64,000 bases of DNA from Candidatus Marithrix sp. Canyon 246 (GTDB taxonomy: Bacteria; Pseudomonadota; Gammaproteobacteria; Beggiatoales; Beggiatoaceae): assembly GCF_001723685.1 (NCBI RefSeq), contig NZ_MCBX01000038.1:248001-312000 (forward strand). The letters run 5' to 3'. A program made the position numbers and the translations under genes. The stretch's first letter is position 1, and every line of letters begins with the position of its first letter. The notes beneath the pieces are model-generated. The model was not told where the DNA came from. It ran no database searches and saw only the letters and a program-made list of their open reading frames with translations. Positions 38,195-47,232 of this stretch are shown one piece after another.

Positions 38195-39007
38195 ATGTCA
38201 GATACAAGTCTAAAGTTTCAAAAAAATGTCACACAATTAAAAATTGCAACATGGAATGTAAATTCTATACGTGTTCGTCTTCAACATCTATTAGATTGGT
38301 TAGAAAAATTTGAACCAGATATTATTGCTTTACAAGAAACTAAAGTTATTGATGAACAATTTCCACTTGCAGCTATAGAAGCGGCTGGTTATCATGCAGT
38401 TTTTGCTGGGCAAAAATCTTATAACGGCGTAGCTTTATTAAGCCGCTTACCAGCTCAAGATGTTATTAGGGATATTCCCAATTTAGAAGATTCACAGCGG
38501 CGTATAATTGCTGCAACTTTTGGCAAACTCAGAATTTTAAATTTATATGTGCCTAATGGAGCAAATCTTGAATCTGATAAATATCAGTATAAATTGGATT
38601 GGTTAGCAAAAGTACATGATTATATTAGTGACAACATTAAAAAATCTCCTGAGTTAATTGTATTAGGAGATTTTAATATTGCCCCTGAAGATGCGGATGT
38701 TTATGATCCTAAAGCTTGGCAAGGTAAGATATTAGTTAGCCCAGCTGAACGTGCCGCTTTACAAGCATTAGAAGATTTAGGTTTAGATGATACTTTTCGT
38801 TTATTTGAACAACAAACCGATAGTTTCAGTTGGTGGGATTATCGGATGGGCGCGTTTGTTCGTAATCGCGGTGTACGTATTGATTTAATTTTAGCTAGTA
38901 AGCTTTTAAGTAACAAATGTCAGAGTTGTAACATCGATACTAAACCTCGTAGTTTAGAACGCCCTTCAGATCATGCGCCAATTATAGCGTGTTTTGATAT
39001 AATATAA
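38195..39007 (+). CDS. xthA: exodeoxyribonuclease III
   Basis: The 270-residue protein is an Xth-type apurinic endonuclease/exonuclease used in base-excision repair. Motifs of the family are IATWNVNSIRVRL, ALQETKV, YNGVALLS, LNLYVPNG, LGDFNIAPEDAD, SWWDYR and the C-terminal ERPSDHAPI with the catalytic Asp-His. There is a short N-terminal extension of about 14 residues before the usual start. It stands first in a plus-strand group with the secreted WD40 gene 11-26 bases behind. Confidence 0.95.
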   Translation: MSDTSLKFQKNVTQLKIATWNVNSIRVRLQHLLDWLEKFEPDIIALQETKVIDEQFPLAAIEAAGYHAVFAGQKSYNGVALLSRLPAQDVIRDIPNLEDSQRRIIAATFGKLRILNLYVPNGANLESDKYQYKLDWLAKVHDYISDNIKKSPELIVLGDFNIAPEDADVYDPKAWQGKILVSPAERAALQALEDLGLDDTFRLFEQQTDSFSWWDYRMGAFVRNRGVRIDLILASKLLSNKCQSCNIDTKPRSLERPSDHAPIIACFDII

Positions 39008-39033
39008 GCTTTTCACTGATGGAGAAATTTAAA

Positions 39034-40839
39034 ATGAAAAAACCATATTTAATTTGTTTATTACTTGGATTCACTTACAGTTCCACACTTATAGCGGAAT
39101 GGAAAATTACTGAAGCTCACAAATGGTGGCGACATAAAGCTCCAATTTTAAGTGTAGCTTTTTCTCCAAATGGTCATTGGTTAGCTACTGGTAGTATGGA
39201 TAAGACTATTAAAGTCTGGAATCTGAAATCTGGAAGATTAAAATATCATTTTAAGGGGCATAAAAAGCTAATTAGAGCCATTGCTTTTTCACCTGATAAT
39301 AAATGGTTAGCATCTAGTAGTGCAGATCGTACTGTTAGAGTTTGGAATTTAGCTTCTGGTAAATTTCATTATCGTTTAGCAGCGCATCCTAGTTCAGTTT
39401 GGTCTGTTGGTTTTTCTCCAGATTCTGCTTGGTTAGCATCTGGCAGCAAAGATAAAACCATTAAAACATGGAATATCAAAACTAAGAAATTACAACATAT
39501 CTTAGCAGGGCATAAAGATGGAGTTGCTACTGTAGCTTATTCGCCTAATAGTCACATTTTAGCTTCAGGTGGTATTGGTGGTATGGTGAAATTATGGAAT
39601 TTGAAAACTGGACAATTAGAAGATACACTTTCTAAACATAAAGATGAAATTTGGTCAGTAGCTTTTTCGCCTGATGGTAAATTATTAGCTACTGCTAGTA
39701 AAGATAAAACTATTAAAATTTGGCAGACTAAGTCATATCGTTTATTGAAAAGTTTGAAAGCTCATAGAAATGGAGTTAGTTCTGTAGTATTTTCTCCTGA
39801 TAGCGAATGGATAATTTCAACCAGTATTGATAATAGCGTCAAATTTTGGAATATAGCAGATGGGCAATTAGAACATACAGTATCTGGTGGTAATAATAAT
39901 GATTGGTTATGGTCAATTGCCATTTCTCCTGATGCTAAATGGTTAGCTGCTGGTGGTGCTGATCGTGCCGTGAAATTATGGCAATTACAATTACATGATG
40001 CTTTTAAATCAATTCCAAATGAATTGTTGTGTCAATCTGCATTATCAAAAATATGGATTAATAATCCCCGCTCTTTTAACAAAATCAGTAAGGCTTATAA
40101 GCGTGAACAAAAGCGTTGTAATAGCAAGTTAAATCAACTACGTACTGTTAATAAAACTCTGAATAAATTACAGCAACAAGCTCAAACGAGACAAACTAAT
40201 GCTTCTAAAAATCAAACTGCTTTAAAAGCAAGGCGTGAAAAATTTGAACAAGCACATAGTATAGATGTCAAAGTATCAGCGAAAAAACAAAAGCAAACTT
40301 ATAATTCTTATCAAACAGCTTTAAGAAGCTATAATAAAAGTCAACAAACATTAGCTAAACATCAAAGATCCATTGCAGCGGCTAAAGCAGCAATCAGAAC
40401 AGAGCGCAAAAAAATGAGACCCTATGTTAGAAAACTAGATGTATTACATAGAGAATTAGCAGCAGCGCGTTTCAAAATTTTCAAATCAGAAATTGAACGG
40501 AAAAAACAAGTACAAGTTCAGAAAACATTTGCTTGTAAAACCACAATGACAATTAAAGATTGCCAAAAACAATCAATTTTAGCATCTAAACGTCAAGCGG
40601 TTGTAAAAGCAACTAATAGTTTAATTGATAACATCAGTTGGTCCAAGTTATTTCCCAATATTTCTAAAAACAAGAAAACCAAGTTAATACAACAAATGCG
40701 TAAAACTATTACAGTAAGTTTATTATCATATAAAATATTAGATAAAGGTTTTAATAAAGACTACAGTGTATTTACCAAAATACGTGCAACTGCAAAAGCT
40801 CAAGTTTCAACACAATCACGAGACTTATTTTTGTTTTAA
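39034..40839 (+). CDS. secreted WD40 beta-propeller with C-terminal coiled coil
   Basis: From the ATG at 39034, preceded by a GGAG ribosome site, the protein has 601 residues and a signal peptide (PYLICLLLGFTYSSTLIAEW). Seven WD40 repeats follow (about 30-315; repeated AFSPDxxWLAxxSxDKTIKVWN), enough for one propeller. The rest is a basic, Gln/Lys-rich coiled coil (about 340-480) and a short globular tail. WD40 proteins exported by bacteria are uncommon and usually act as binding scaffolds. The stop is four bases before the lptE-like start, suggesting co-translation with an envelope lipoprotein. Confidence 0.8.
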   Translation: MKKPYLICLLLGFTYSSTLIAEWKITEAHKWWRHKAPILSVAFSPNGHWLATGSMDKTIKVWNLKSGRLKYHFKGHKKLIRAIAFSPDNKWLASSSADRTVRVWNLASGKFHYRLAAHPSSVWSVGFSPDSAWLASGSKDKTIKTWNIKTKKLQHILAGHKDGVATVAYSPNSHILASGGIGGMVKLWNLKTGQLEDTLSKHKDEIWSVAFSPDGKLLATASKDKTIKIWQTKSYRLLKSLKAHRNGVSSVVFSPDSEWIISTSIDNSVKFWNIADGQLEHTVSGGNNNDWLWSIAISPDAKWLAAGGADRAVKLWQLQLHDAFKSIPNELLCQSALSKIWINNPRSFNKISKAYKREQKRCNSKLNQLRTVNKTLNKLQQQAQTRQTNASKNQTALKARREKFEQAHSIDVKVSAKKQKQTYNSYQTALRSYNKSQQTLAKHQRSIAAAKAAIRTERKKMRPYVRKLDVLHRELAAARFKIFKSEIERKKQVQVQKTFACKTTMTIKDCQKQSILASKRQAVVKATNSLIDNISWSKLFPNISKNKKTKLIQQMRKTITVSLLSYKILDKGFNKDYSVFTKIRATAKAQVSTQSRDLFLF

Positions 40840-40843
40840 ACAT

Positions 40844-41716
40844 ATGAGAATTATTGTAATATTAACATTATTAATCAATCTAAACAGTTGCGGCTTTCAT
40901 TTACGTGGAGCTAAAGGTTTAGATTTTTCATATATATATATACAATCAGAATCTGCTGATGCTGTTGCTGTTAAAGTCATGCAACTGTTAAAAGAGCGCG
41001 GAATACAAATATTAAAGACAGCAGATGGCGCACAAGCTATAGTCTATTTACGTAATCAAGGTGTAGATGAACGTATGATAACTATTTCATCTACAACCGG
41101 TAAAATAGCTGAGTTTGAATTAAATTTCCATGTAGATATGGAAGTTCGTCGCCCAGACGATACGGTATTACTAGAAAAAAGACGACTCAGTATATTACGT
41201 GATTATCGTTTTGATGAAACCGCAGTTTTGGCAGCAGGAGTGGAATCTGAAATGTTAAAACAAGAAATGTTTCGTGAAATCGTTGCACAAGTTATGCGTA
41301 GATTAGAGGTGCTAAAATTAGGTAAAATACAATTAACTACAATTAAGCTTAAAGGTTTAAAACCTAGTTATTCTATAGGAGACAACTTGAAACTGGATTT
41401 AATAGAAAAAACTGCCAGAAGTTATCCAATAGATATTTGGCTAACTTTATCAAAAGGAACAGATTTATTATTTTTAACACCTTCAAAAGATCAAACATGG
41501 AAAATTAACCAACAAGCAAAAGCTTGGCAAACATCAGTAGCAATAACAAAAAGACGACATCATTTATTAAACTTTACAATACCAGCTGATATTGAAGAAG
41601 GAAAATATATCTTTCGTGCTGTTTATACTCACAGTGGTGCGACTTTAGACTTGCAAGATCTAAATTCAGCTATTTTGAGATCTAATATTGTTGAAGGGGA
41701 AATTGTTATAGAATAG
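40844..41716 (+). CDS. lptE: LptE-like lipoprotein with extra C-terminal domain
   Basis: From the ATG at 40844 the protein has 290 residues with a lipobox LNSC (Cys16) and the LptE start CGFHLRGAKGL. LptE is the lipoprotein plug of the LptD outer-membrane channel that delivers lipopolysaccharide. The first 165 residues fit the family. About 125 additional residues follow (SIGDNLKLDLIEKTARSYPI and on), resembling a DUF4384-like beta domain. LptE is normally under 210 residues, so this is an unusual fusion. leuS and holA, its usual neighbours, are absent. A longer frame upstream overlaps the WD40 gene and is rejected. Confidence 0.7.
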   Translation: MRIIVILTLLINLNSCGFHLRGAKGLDFSYIYIQSESADAVAVKVMQLLKERGIQILKTADGAQAIVYLRNQGVDERMITISSTTGKIAEFELNFHVDMEVRRPDDTVLLEKRRLSILRDYRFDETAVLAAGVESEMLKQEMFREIVAQVMRRLEVLKLGKIQLTTIKLKGLKPSYSIGDNLKLDLIEKTARSYPIDIWLTLSKGTDLLFLTPSKDQTWKINQQAKAWQTSVAITKRRHHLLNFTIPADIEEGKYIFRAVYTHSGATLDLQDLNSAILRSNIVEGEIVIE

Positions 41717-41724
41717 TAGTCTAA

Positions 41725-41757
41725 AGACCTGTCAGGTTTTCAAAACCTGACAGGTCT
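41725..41757. repeat. 33-bp palindrome, copy A
   Basis: AGACCTGTCAGGTTTT and its reverse complement flank one base. It lies between the convergent lptE-like and TauE/SafE genes, where it can act as a bidirectional terminator. Near-identical copies are at 49098, 52507 and 55666. Confidence 0.9.
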
Positions 41758-41771
41758 GATAATAGTTTATA

Positions 41772-42845
41772 TTAATTAGCAGCCGCTTGTTCTTTATTAT
41801 GTTTCATGTAGCCACTAATGAGCGCGTAAAGGATAATAACTGCCCCAACACCCAAAGCAAAAATCAACATAACATAACTAGTCTTATCTAAAAACTGTAT
41901 GGTATTTTCACTCAAAGTACCCATACCCCACCATTCTTCCAAATATCCCATTTTGGAGAGATAAACTGGTACCATCAAACCACGACTAACTAAAACCAAC
42001 ATCATAATTACGCCCATGACGATTTTAACTGTGTAATCTTTGACATAGGTAGTTCCAATTGCGCCCAATTGAATACCAAATAGTGAACCGGCTAGGATAA
42101 CCATTGCTAAACGAATATCAACATAACCCGCTATAGCATATTTGATTGTACCGCCCATTCCCATTATAAATGCGATTACTAATTCTGTTGCTGATGCCAT
42201 TAAAGCAGGTACACCTAAGACGTACATCATAGCTGGCACTCCGATAAATCCGCCAACAGCAATAGTAGCAGCTAACATTCCAGTCAAAAAGCCAATCGGA
42301 ATCGTGAATAATACTGATACTTTTGCCCCAATACTGGGAAAATACATCATAGTGCCCGGAATATTGACAGATTGTACCCAAAGTGCTAGTTTAGTGGTTT
42401 TTGCAGTACCATCCGTACTACCAGATTTGTAAATTTTTATAGCGTCACGGAGAACATAACCACCAACTACAGCTAATACCACTACAAAAACCATAGAGAC
42501 GTAAAGATTTGATCCAACATCCCCAAAAGTTTCTTTAATTTGGGTTTGTATCGTCGCACCATAAAGTACTCCAGCTTCAGCAGAAATTCCTAAAACAATA
42601 CCAAGTTTAACATCAACTTGTCCATATTTGGCTCGTTTCATTGAACCTATCAAAGCTTTAGGGAATTTATGACACATATTACTAGCAACCGCCATAATAG
42701 CCGGCACACCCATGCTCATCATAGCAGGAGTTAAAACAAAAGCACCACCTGAACCGATAAATCCACTTACCAAGCCGCCGACAAAACCGACAAAGAAGAG
42801 GAAAAGTACGTTAGATAATTCTAGATTAATAAAACTAATTTCCAT
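41772..42845 (-). CDS. TauE/SafE-family sulfite/sulfonate permease
   Basis: The 357-residue membrane protein has the TauE/SafE repeat signature near the N-terminus (GFVGGLVSGFIGSGGAFVLTPAM) and again in the middle (FLTGMLAATIAVGGFIGVPAMMY), with about eight membrane segments. Members move sulfite, sulfoacetate or similar anions across the inner membrane. This fits a sulfur-oxidising host, but the substrate is inferred. A small two-segment membrane gene lies 13 bases upstream and is probably co-transcribed. Confidence 0.88.
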   Translation of the reverse strand: MEISFINLELSNVLFLFFVGFVGGLVSGFIGSGGAFVLTPAMMSMGVPAIMAVASNMCHKFPKALIGSMKRAKYGQVDVKLGIVLGISAEAGVLYGATIQTQIKETFGDVGSNLYVSMVFVVVLAVVGGYVLRDAIKIYKSGSTDGTAKTTKLALWVQSVNIPGTMMYFPSIGAKVSVLFTIPIGFLTGMLAATIAVGGFIGVPAMMYVLGVPALMASATELVIAFIMGMGGTIKYAIAGYVDIRLAMVILAGSLFGIQLGAIGTTYVKDYTVKIVMGVIMMLVLVSRGLMVPVYLSKMGYLEEWWGMGTLSENTIQFLDKTSYVMLIFALGVGAVIILYALISGYMKHNKEQAAAN

Positions 42846-42858
42846 TTAAGTTACAATC

Positions 42859-43095
42859 CTATGATTTTTTTGTTGTTTTTGCTTTAACGCCTAATAAGTC
42901 CCAAAAATGGCCAGTAAAGCCACCATGTACTATCGAAAACAGAAAGGCAATACTTACAGGTACCATAAAATACCATCCACCTTGTTTTGACCATTCCAAA
43001 ATTTGTTCATTAAAATGATAGAGTAAATAATAGCAAGTCGCACTCATAACACCTAATAATACAGTCATAAAAACTGCATTCCTTTTACTTTCCAT
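42859..43095 (-). CDS. small two-segment membrane protein next to the permease
   Basis: The frame is open for 40 codons further upstream, but the ATG at 43095 follows an AAGGAG ribosome site and starts a sensible 78-residue protein: two membrane segments (VFMTVLLGVMSATCYYLLY; GWYFMVPVSIAFLFSIVHGG) and a Lys-rich end. Its position 13 bases before the TauE/SafE-family gene suggests an accessory or partner subunit. No family was recognised. Confidence 0.65.
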   Translation of the reverse strand: MESKRNAVFMTVLLGVMSATCYYLLYHFNEQILEWSKQGGWYFMVPVSIAFLFSIVHGGFTGHFWDLLGVKAKTTKKS

Positions 43096-43171
43096 TAAAA
43101 AGCATTCTCCTTTAGTAAAAAAGAATATAATTATAACAGAATATAGTTTTATAGTCAAAAGCTCAAATATT

Positions 43172-43199
43172 TTGCATTTAAACAAAAATAACCTATAAT
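43172..43199 (+). promoter_or_regulatory. sigma-70-type promoter of the beta-propeller gene
   Basis: TTGCAT (43172-43177) and TATAAT (43194-43199) are 16 bases apart, about 28 bases before the ATG at 43227. It also lies upstream of the divergent permease group. Confidence 0.55.
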
Positions 43200-43226
43200 A
43201 TATACTAATTAACATTGAGGTGTATT

Positions 43227-45638
43227 ATGAAACAGATATTTTTATTGACTATTATATTTAATTTATTGCTTGTTAGTGAAAGCTATGCTTTACAAAAGGT
43301 AGAAAGTTGTTCTACAATGGTATCAGAATTTAAGCAAGCCGCTATTAAGAAAATGGAACAAAGATTAGATCGCAATCTTGAGATGGTTCTTAATCGCGAC
43401 TGGTGTTATCCAATAATTTTAAATGCTGCACCCGAAAAATCCACTAGTGGTGATGAAGCAACAACTGGAGCAACAGAATATTCTGAAACTAATGTGCAAG
43501 TATCTGGTGTTGATGAAGCGGATTTTGTTAAAAACGATGGTACTTATATTTATATTGTAGCGCATAATCAATTTAAAATTGTAAAAGCATGGAAACCTGA
43601 AACAGCGGCTGAAATTTCCAGTTTTAAAATTGAAGGTATTCCTAAAAAAATGTATGTCCATAATAAACGCGCTTTTATTTATTCTTCTTTAGAACCAATT
43701 GTATCAACACCACCAAATATTTATATAAGAACAGATCACAATATTCAGAAAGAATGTACTTATGGCTATGATTGTGAATTTACTGGCGATGGGCGTGAAT
43801 TAAAGATTACTGTGCTTGATATTTCTAATGTCGAACAACCACGTTTAGTTAGAGAAATTAAATTTTCTGGAGCTTATTTAAATTCTAGGCGAATTGATAA
43901 TTCAGTATATTCAGTTGTTGTATTTCCAGAGCCAATAATTAAGGGAATTAAATATTTTCCTGAAGACATTTATAACAGTCAATTTTGCGATGAAAAGCCG
44001 CAACCTATTGCTGATATGACAGCGATTTTCGATGAATTAAAAGCTAAAAATAAAGCATTAATTGAATCAACAGAAATAGAAGATTTTTTACCTACAGTTA
44101 AAGATTCTCTTAATAAAACTCCATTTGAACAATGCGATAATTTTTATGTTGGTGAACAAGGTAATAGCTTCTTATCAATTTTATCCACAGATATAAATAC
44201 CGATACTCAACTAAATGCTACAACTATTTATGGTAAATCAGGCGCAGTTTACGCCTCTAATTCTGCATTATATATTGCTTCTAGGTTTGATACAACCACG
44301 GAAATTAATAAATTTGCTTTACCAACTATTAAATATAGTGGTAGCGGCACAGTAAAAGGGCGAGTGCTGAATCAGTTTTCAATGGATGAATATAAAGGTT
44401 TTTTCCGTATTGCAACAACTACTGGGCATTTGCCAAATCCTGATACACATAGCACTATTTCTATTTTAGAACAACTAGATAATAAACTAGTTAATGTTGG
44501 AATTATTGATAATATTGCGCCTACAGAGGATATACGTTCAGCACGATTTATTGGTGATAAAGGCTATATTGTTACTTTCAAAAAAACTGATCCCTTATTT
44601 GTATTAGACTTATCTAATCCTAAGCAACCAGAAATTGCAGGAGAATTAAAAATTCCCGGCTTTTCAACCTATATGCACCCACTTGATGATAAGCACTTGC
44701 TTACAATTGGCTATGATGCAATAGACAAAGGCGCTTTTGCATTGTTTCAAGGTATTATGTTGCAAATTTTCGATATTTCAAATATGAATAAACCTAGTTT
44801 AGTTCATAAAGAAATAATTGGTTCACGCGGTTCTAGTTCTGAAGCGGCAACAAATCATTTAGCTTTCAACTATTTCCGTTCCAAGAAATTACTTGCACTT
44901 CCAATGAATATTTGTGAAAAAGCTGAGCAGCATGATATAATGACATTTGCTGGCTTATTAGTTTATAAGATAGACGCTGAAACTGGCTTTGAATTAGTTA
45001 GAACAGTGCCTCATGTAGCCCCCGAAACCCGCAACAAATACCAAGGATATTGTTATAATTGGTGGACACAATCAAATACTTATGTAAAACGTTCTATTTT
45101 TATGGATGACTATGTATTTTCGATTACAGAAGATACTATTAAAGCAAACAAACTAGATAGTTTAGAAACAGATATTGCAATTATCCATTTAACCGACAAA
45201 AATAAATGCGACAACTTACATTTAGACCAATGCTTTACAGAAAAAGATTGCTTATCAAACAATGGAATCTGGCAAGATGAAAGTTGCCGCTTAGCGTCAT
45301 ACAAACTACTACGTACATCAAATCCCAAGCTTTGCACAGCTAATTACAATGACCAACAATTAAAGATTCCATGTGTTCATATAAATGATACCCAATATCA
45401 AGCAATACTATCTAATAAAAGCAAAGATATTGAATTCAAACTTGAAGAAAATGAAAAAGCAACAATAAACCTAACAGCAAGAGGATGTGAAGTGGTTTAT
45501 AAAGCAGCGAATACAAAAGAAATAAAAATTCCTTGCATTAAAACCACTAGCAACTCTAACTTATATTCAGCGAAATTTAAACTGTTGGATACAGATCCAT
45601 TTGTTATGGAATTGCTAAGTGTTGGAGAAACAAATTGA
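43227..45638 (+). CDS. secreted beta-propeller protein (Beta_propel, PF09826 type)
   Basis: From the ATG at 43227, with a GAGG ribosome site, the protein has 803 residues and a signal peptide (LLTIIFNLLLVSESYAL). The hallmark SGVDEADFVKNDGTYIYIV is followed by about 550 residues of propeller repeats, then a Cys-rich C-terminal part with CxxxxDC-type spacing (CFTEKDCLSNNG). Proteins of this type are extracellular and of unknown function, common in archaea and some bacteria. Its 3' end (from 45047) is repeated at 47233-47665 in a decayed copy. Confidence 0.82.
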   Translation: MKQIFLLTIIFNLLLVSESYALQKVESCSTMVSEFKQAAIKKMEQRLDRNLEMVLNRDWCYPIILNAAPEKSTSGDEATTGATEYSETNVQVSGVDEADFVKNDGTYIYIVAHNQFKIVKAWKPETAAEISSFKIEGIPKKMYVHNKRAFIYSSLEPIVSTPPNIYIRTDHNIQKECTYGYDCEFTGDGRELKITVLDISNVEQPRLVREIKFSGAYLNSRRIDNSVYSVVVFPEPIIKGIKYFPEDIYNSQFCDEKPQPIADMTAIFDELKAKNKALIESTEIEDFLPTVKDSLNKTPFEQCDNFYVGEQGNSFLSILSTDINTDTQLNATTIYGKSGAVYASNSALYIASRFDTTTEINKFALPTIKYSGSGTVKGRVLNQFSMDEYKGFFRIATTTGHLPNPDTHSTISILEQLDNKLVNVGIIDNIAPTEDIRSARFIGDKGYIVTFKKTDPLFVLDLSNPKQPEIAGELKIPGFSTYMHPLDDKHLLTIGYDAIDKGAFALFQGIMLQIFDISNMNKPSLVHKEIIGSRGSSSEAATNHLAFNYFRSKKLLALPMNICEKAEQHDIMTFAGLLVYKIDAETGFELVRTVPHVAPETRNKYQGYCYNWWTQSNTYVKRSIFMDDYVFSITEDTIKANKLDSLETDIAIIHLTDKNKCDNLHLDQCFTEKDCLSNNGIWQDESCRLASYKLLRTSNPKLCTANYNDQQLKIPCVHINDTQYQAILSNKSKDIEFKLEENEKATINLTARGCEVVYKAANTKEIKIPCIKTTSNSNLYSAKFKLLDTDPFVMELLSVGETN

Positions 45639-45694
45639 TAAATTGCTTTAGGTTGGATAAAAAGACAAATTTATGTGATGGTATTTACGTATTT

Positions 45695-45739
45695 TATAAA
45701 TCATCAGTTAGTGAAAATTTCACTAACTGATGATTTATA
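45695..45739. terminator. 45-bp perfect palindrome between convergent genes
   Basis: The arms TATAAATCATCAGTTAGTG(AAA) and their exact complement enclose a single base. The hairpin lies 56 bases after the beta-propeller stop and 82 bases before the cytochrome c stop on the other strand, so it can end both transcripts. Its exactness is higher than a normal terminator needs. Confidence 0.7.
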
Positions 45740-45821
45740 AGCAGCCGCTAGTTTATCAATTCCACTAATTACATCATTATGTTTATTTAAAGCATTATAA
45801 TTAATAATTAGATACCGAGAA

Positions 45822-46238
45822 TTACTGATCCTTAGTGGCTTCTTTTAAATATTTAATAAGGTCAGCACGTTCTTGCTTTTTCTTAATACCTGCAAAAACC
45901 ATATTATTTCCAGGAACATATTTTGCTGGATTTTCTAGAAATACCCACAACGAATGTTCATCCCAATTGATTCCTTTTTTCCGCATACTATCAGTATAAG
46001 CAAAATTTGGTGTTGTGCCAATTTTCTTTCCAATTAGACCATTTAGATTAGGGCCCATTTTGTGTTTTCCATGTTTCTCTACAGTATGGCACCGACTGCA
46101 CTTTTGCTTAAATATTTTAGCTCCTGATGTAGCATTACCTTTGTAGATAATTTTTAGTTTATTTTTAGCACTCACGTTTCCAGAGAATCCTATGAGAAGA
46201 TAACATGTTACAAGACTTAAGATAAATGGTAATTTCAT
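45822..46238 (-). CDS. class I cytochrome c (cytochrome c2 type)
   Basis: The 138-residue protein has a signal peptide (about 1-24), a haem site CSRCH (47-51) and the [31 protein letters not shown] pattern of mitochondrial-type cytochrome c with Met as the sixth ligand. It is a periplasmic soluble electron carrier, probably to an oxidase or from a sulfur-oxidising enzyme. An AAAGAG ribosome site precedes the ATG. No other redox gene is next to it. Confidence 0.9.
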   Translation of the reverse strand: MKLPFILSLVTCYLLIGFSGNVSAKNKLKIIYKGNATSGAKIFKQKCSRCHTVEKHGKHKMGPNLNGLIGKKIGTTPNFAYTDSMRKKGINWDEHSLWVFLENPAKYVPGNNMVFAGIKKKQERADLIKYLKEATKDQ

Positions 46239-46435
46239 ATTAATATCTCTTTAAAAAATATAGAAAGACAAAGTATACTCATTTCAAGCACACTTATCAA
46301 GTAAAATCTTCATTAAACCCTAAAAATCGTAAATTACACAATAGTATCATTTGCTTATATATAGTTCAAATCCTTCATTTTTTATAAATTATACCATAAC
46401 ATAGCGTGCTTGGTTCTGGTATAATTTACTAAGTG
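46239..46435. other. intergenic stretch with an inverted repeat
   Basis: No gene is seen. The arms TAAATTATACCA and TGGTATAATTTA (46385-46396 and 46417-46428) face each other across 20 bases. This may be an operator, a weak terminator or the edge of a lost element; it stands just before the gene remnants. Confidence 0.5.
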
Positions 46436-46648
46436 ATGTTACGCATTGCCATTAAAACATTACAAAAAGCAAGATAACTATTAACTATACAAGTTGATTT
46501 AGGTGGCGGTTATAATCGTAATGCTGTACGTCTGATTTTAGCCGAAATTCAGGGTGAGCATGGGCAAAATGTTGTCGATAATTTGATTCGTCAATTTAAT
46601 TTAGATACAGTATTTGGATTGAAACCCGGAACTGTATTTAAATATTAA
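46436..46648 (+). pseudogene. relic with in-frame stop
   Basis: A 71-codon frame opens with MLRIAIKTLQKAR, is broken by TAA at 46475, and continues in the same frame with QVDLGGGYNRNAVRLILAEI and more, ending FGLKPGTVFKY. The composition is protein-like but no family is recognised. It is one of a set of plus-strand fragments before the broken deacetylase. Confidence 0.4.
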
Positions 46649-46655
46649 TATCGCC

Positions 46656-46862
46656 ATATATGATGATGATCAACAATTAATAGCGGCAATGTCAATGTAT
46701 GAAAAAAATTTATTAACTCGTCATGATTGCCAATTTCATTGGCAAATTTTTACTCAATTTTATCAAAAAACATTTGATGAAAAATGGGGCATTGCTACTC
46801 TAAACTATGGTTTTAATTTAATAAGGAGAATAAATAATGAGTTTAGCCTATATTTACCATAA
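46656..46862 (+). pseudogene. C-terminal relic of an unknown gene
   Basis: A 69-codon open frame without start codon reads YDDDQQLIAAMSMYEKNLLT, later FHWQIFTQFYQKTFDEKWGI and ends NNEFSLYLP. It overlaps the start of the deacetylase-like remnant. It looks like the end of a conserved protein, but the family was not recognised. Confidence 0.4.
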
Positions 46863-47232
46863 TGACTGCATAGCCCATGATATGGGTGCAACACATCCAG
46901 AAAGTCCACTAAGAATCAGTGCAATAGAAGAGCAACTTAAAACTTCTAACTTATTTTATTTATTAAATCATCACGAAGCACCCTTAGCAACAATCTCAGA
47001 ACTTGCTCGCGTACACGACATAAAATAGATTAATAATGTACTTTATTTTCAAAAGATGAAAATGATTATCTCGATCCCGACATTTTAATTACTCCTAAAA
47101 CTCCTCAAGCAGCTTTACGGGCTGCTGGTGCAGTGATTTTAGCAACATATTTAGTAATATGATGCAGCTTTTTGTTGTACCCGTCCACCCGGTCATCATG
47201 CTTTACCTGATCAAGCTATGGGTTTTTGCTAA
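46837..47232 (+). pseudogene. histone-deacetylase-family (AcuC-like) gene, truncated
   Basis: The first 63 codons read MSLAYIYHNDCIAHDMGATHPESPLRISAIEE, typical of the histone deacetylase/acetoin utilisation family; a stop and a frame change follow. Other frames continue the alignment with LDPDILITPKTPQAALRAAGA and the active-site strand CCTRPPGHHALPDQAMGFC (two frames joined). Exactly at GFC the sequence jumps to the copied 3' end of the beta-propeller gene. The gene is broken by frameshifts and a rearrangement. Confidence 0.7.

Noticed and set aside
40766-40843. Upstream start for the lptE-like gene
   Set aside because: It would put 26 residues before the lipoprotein signal and overlap the WD40 gene; the ATG at 40844 gives a proper signal and lipobox.
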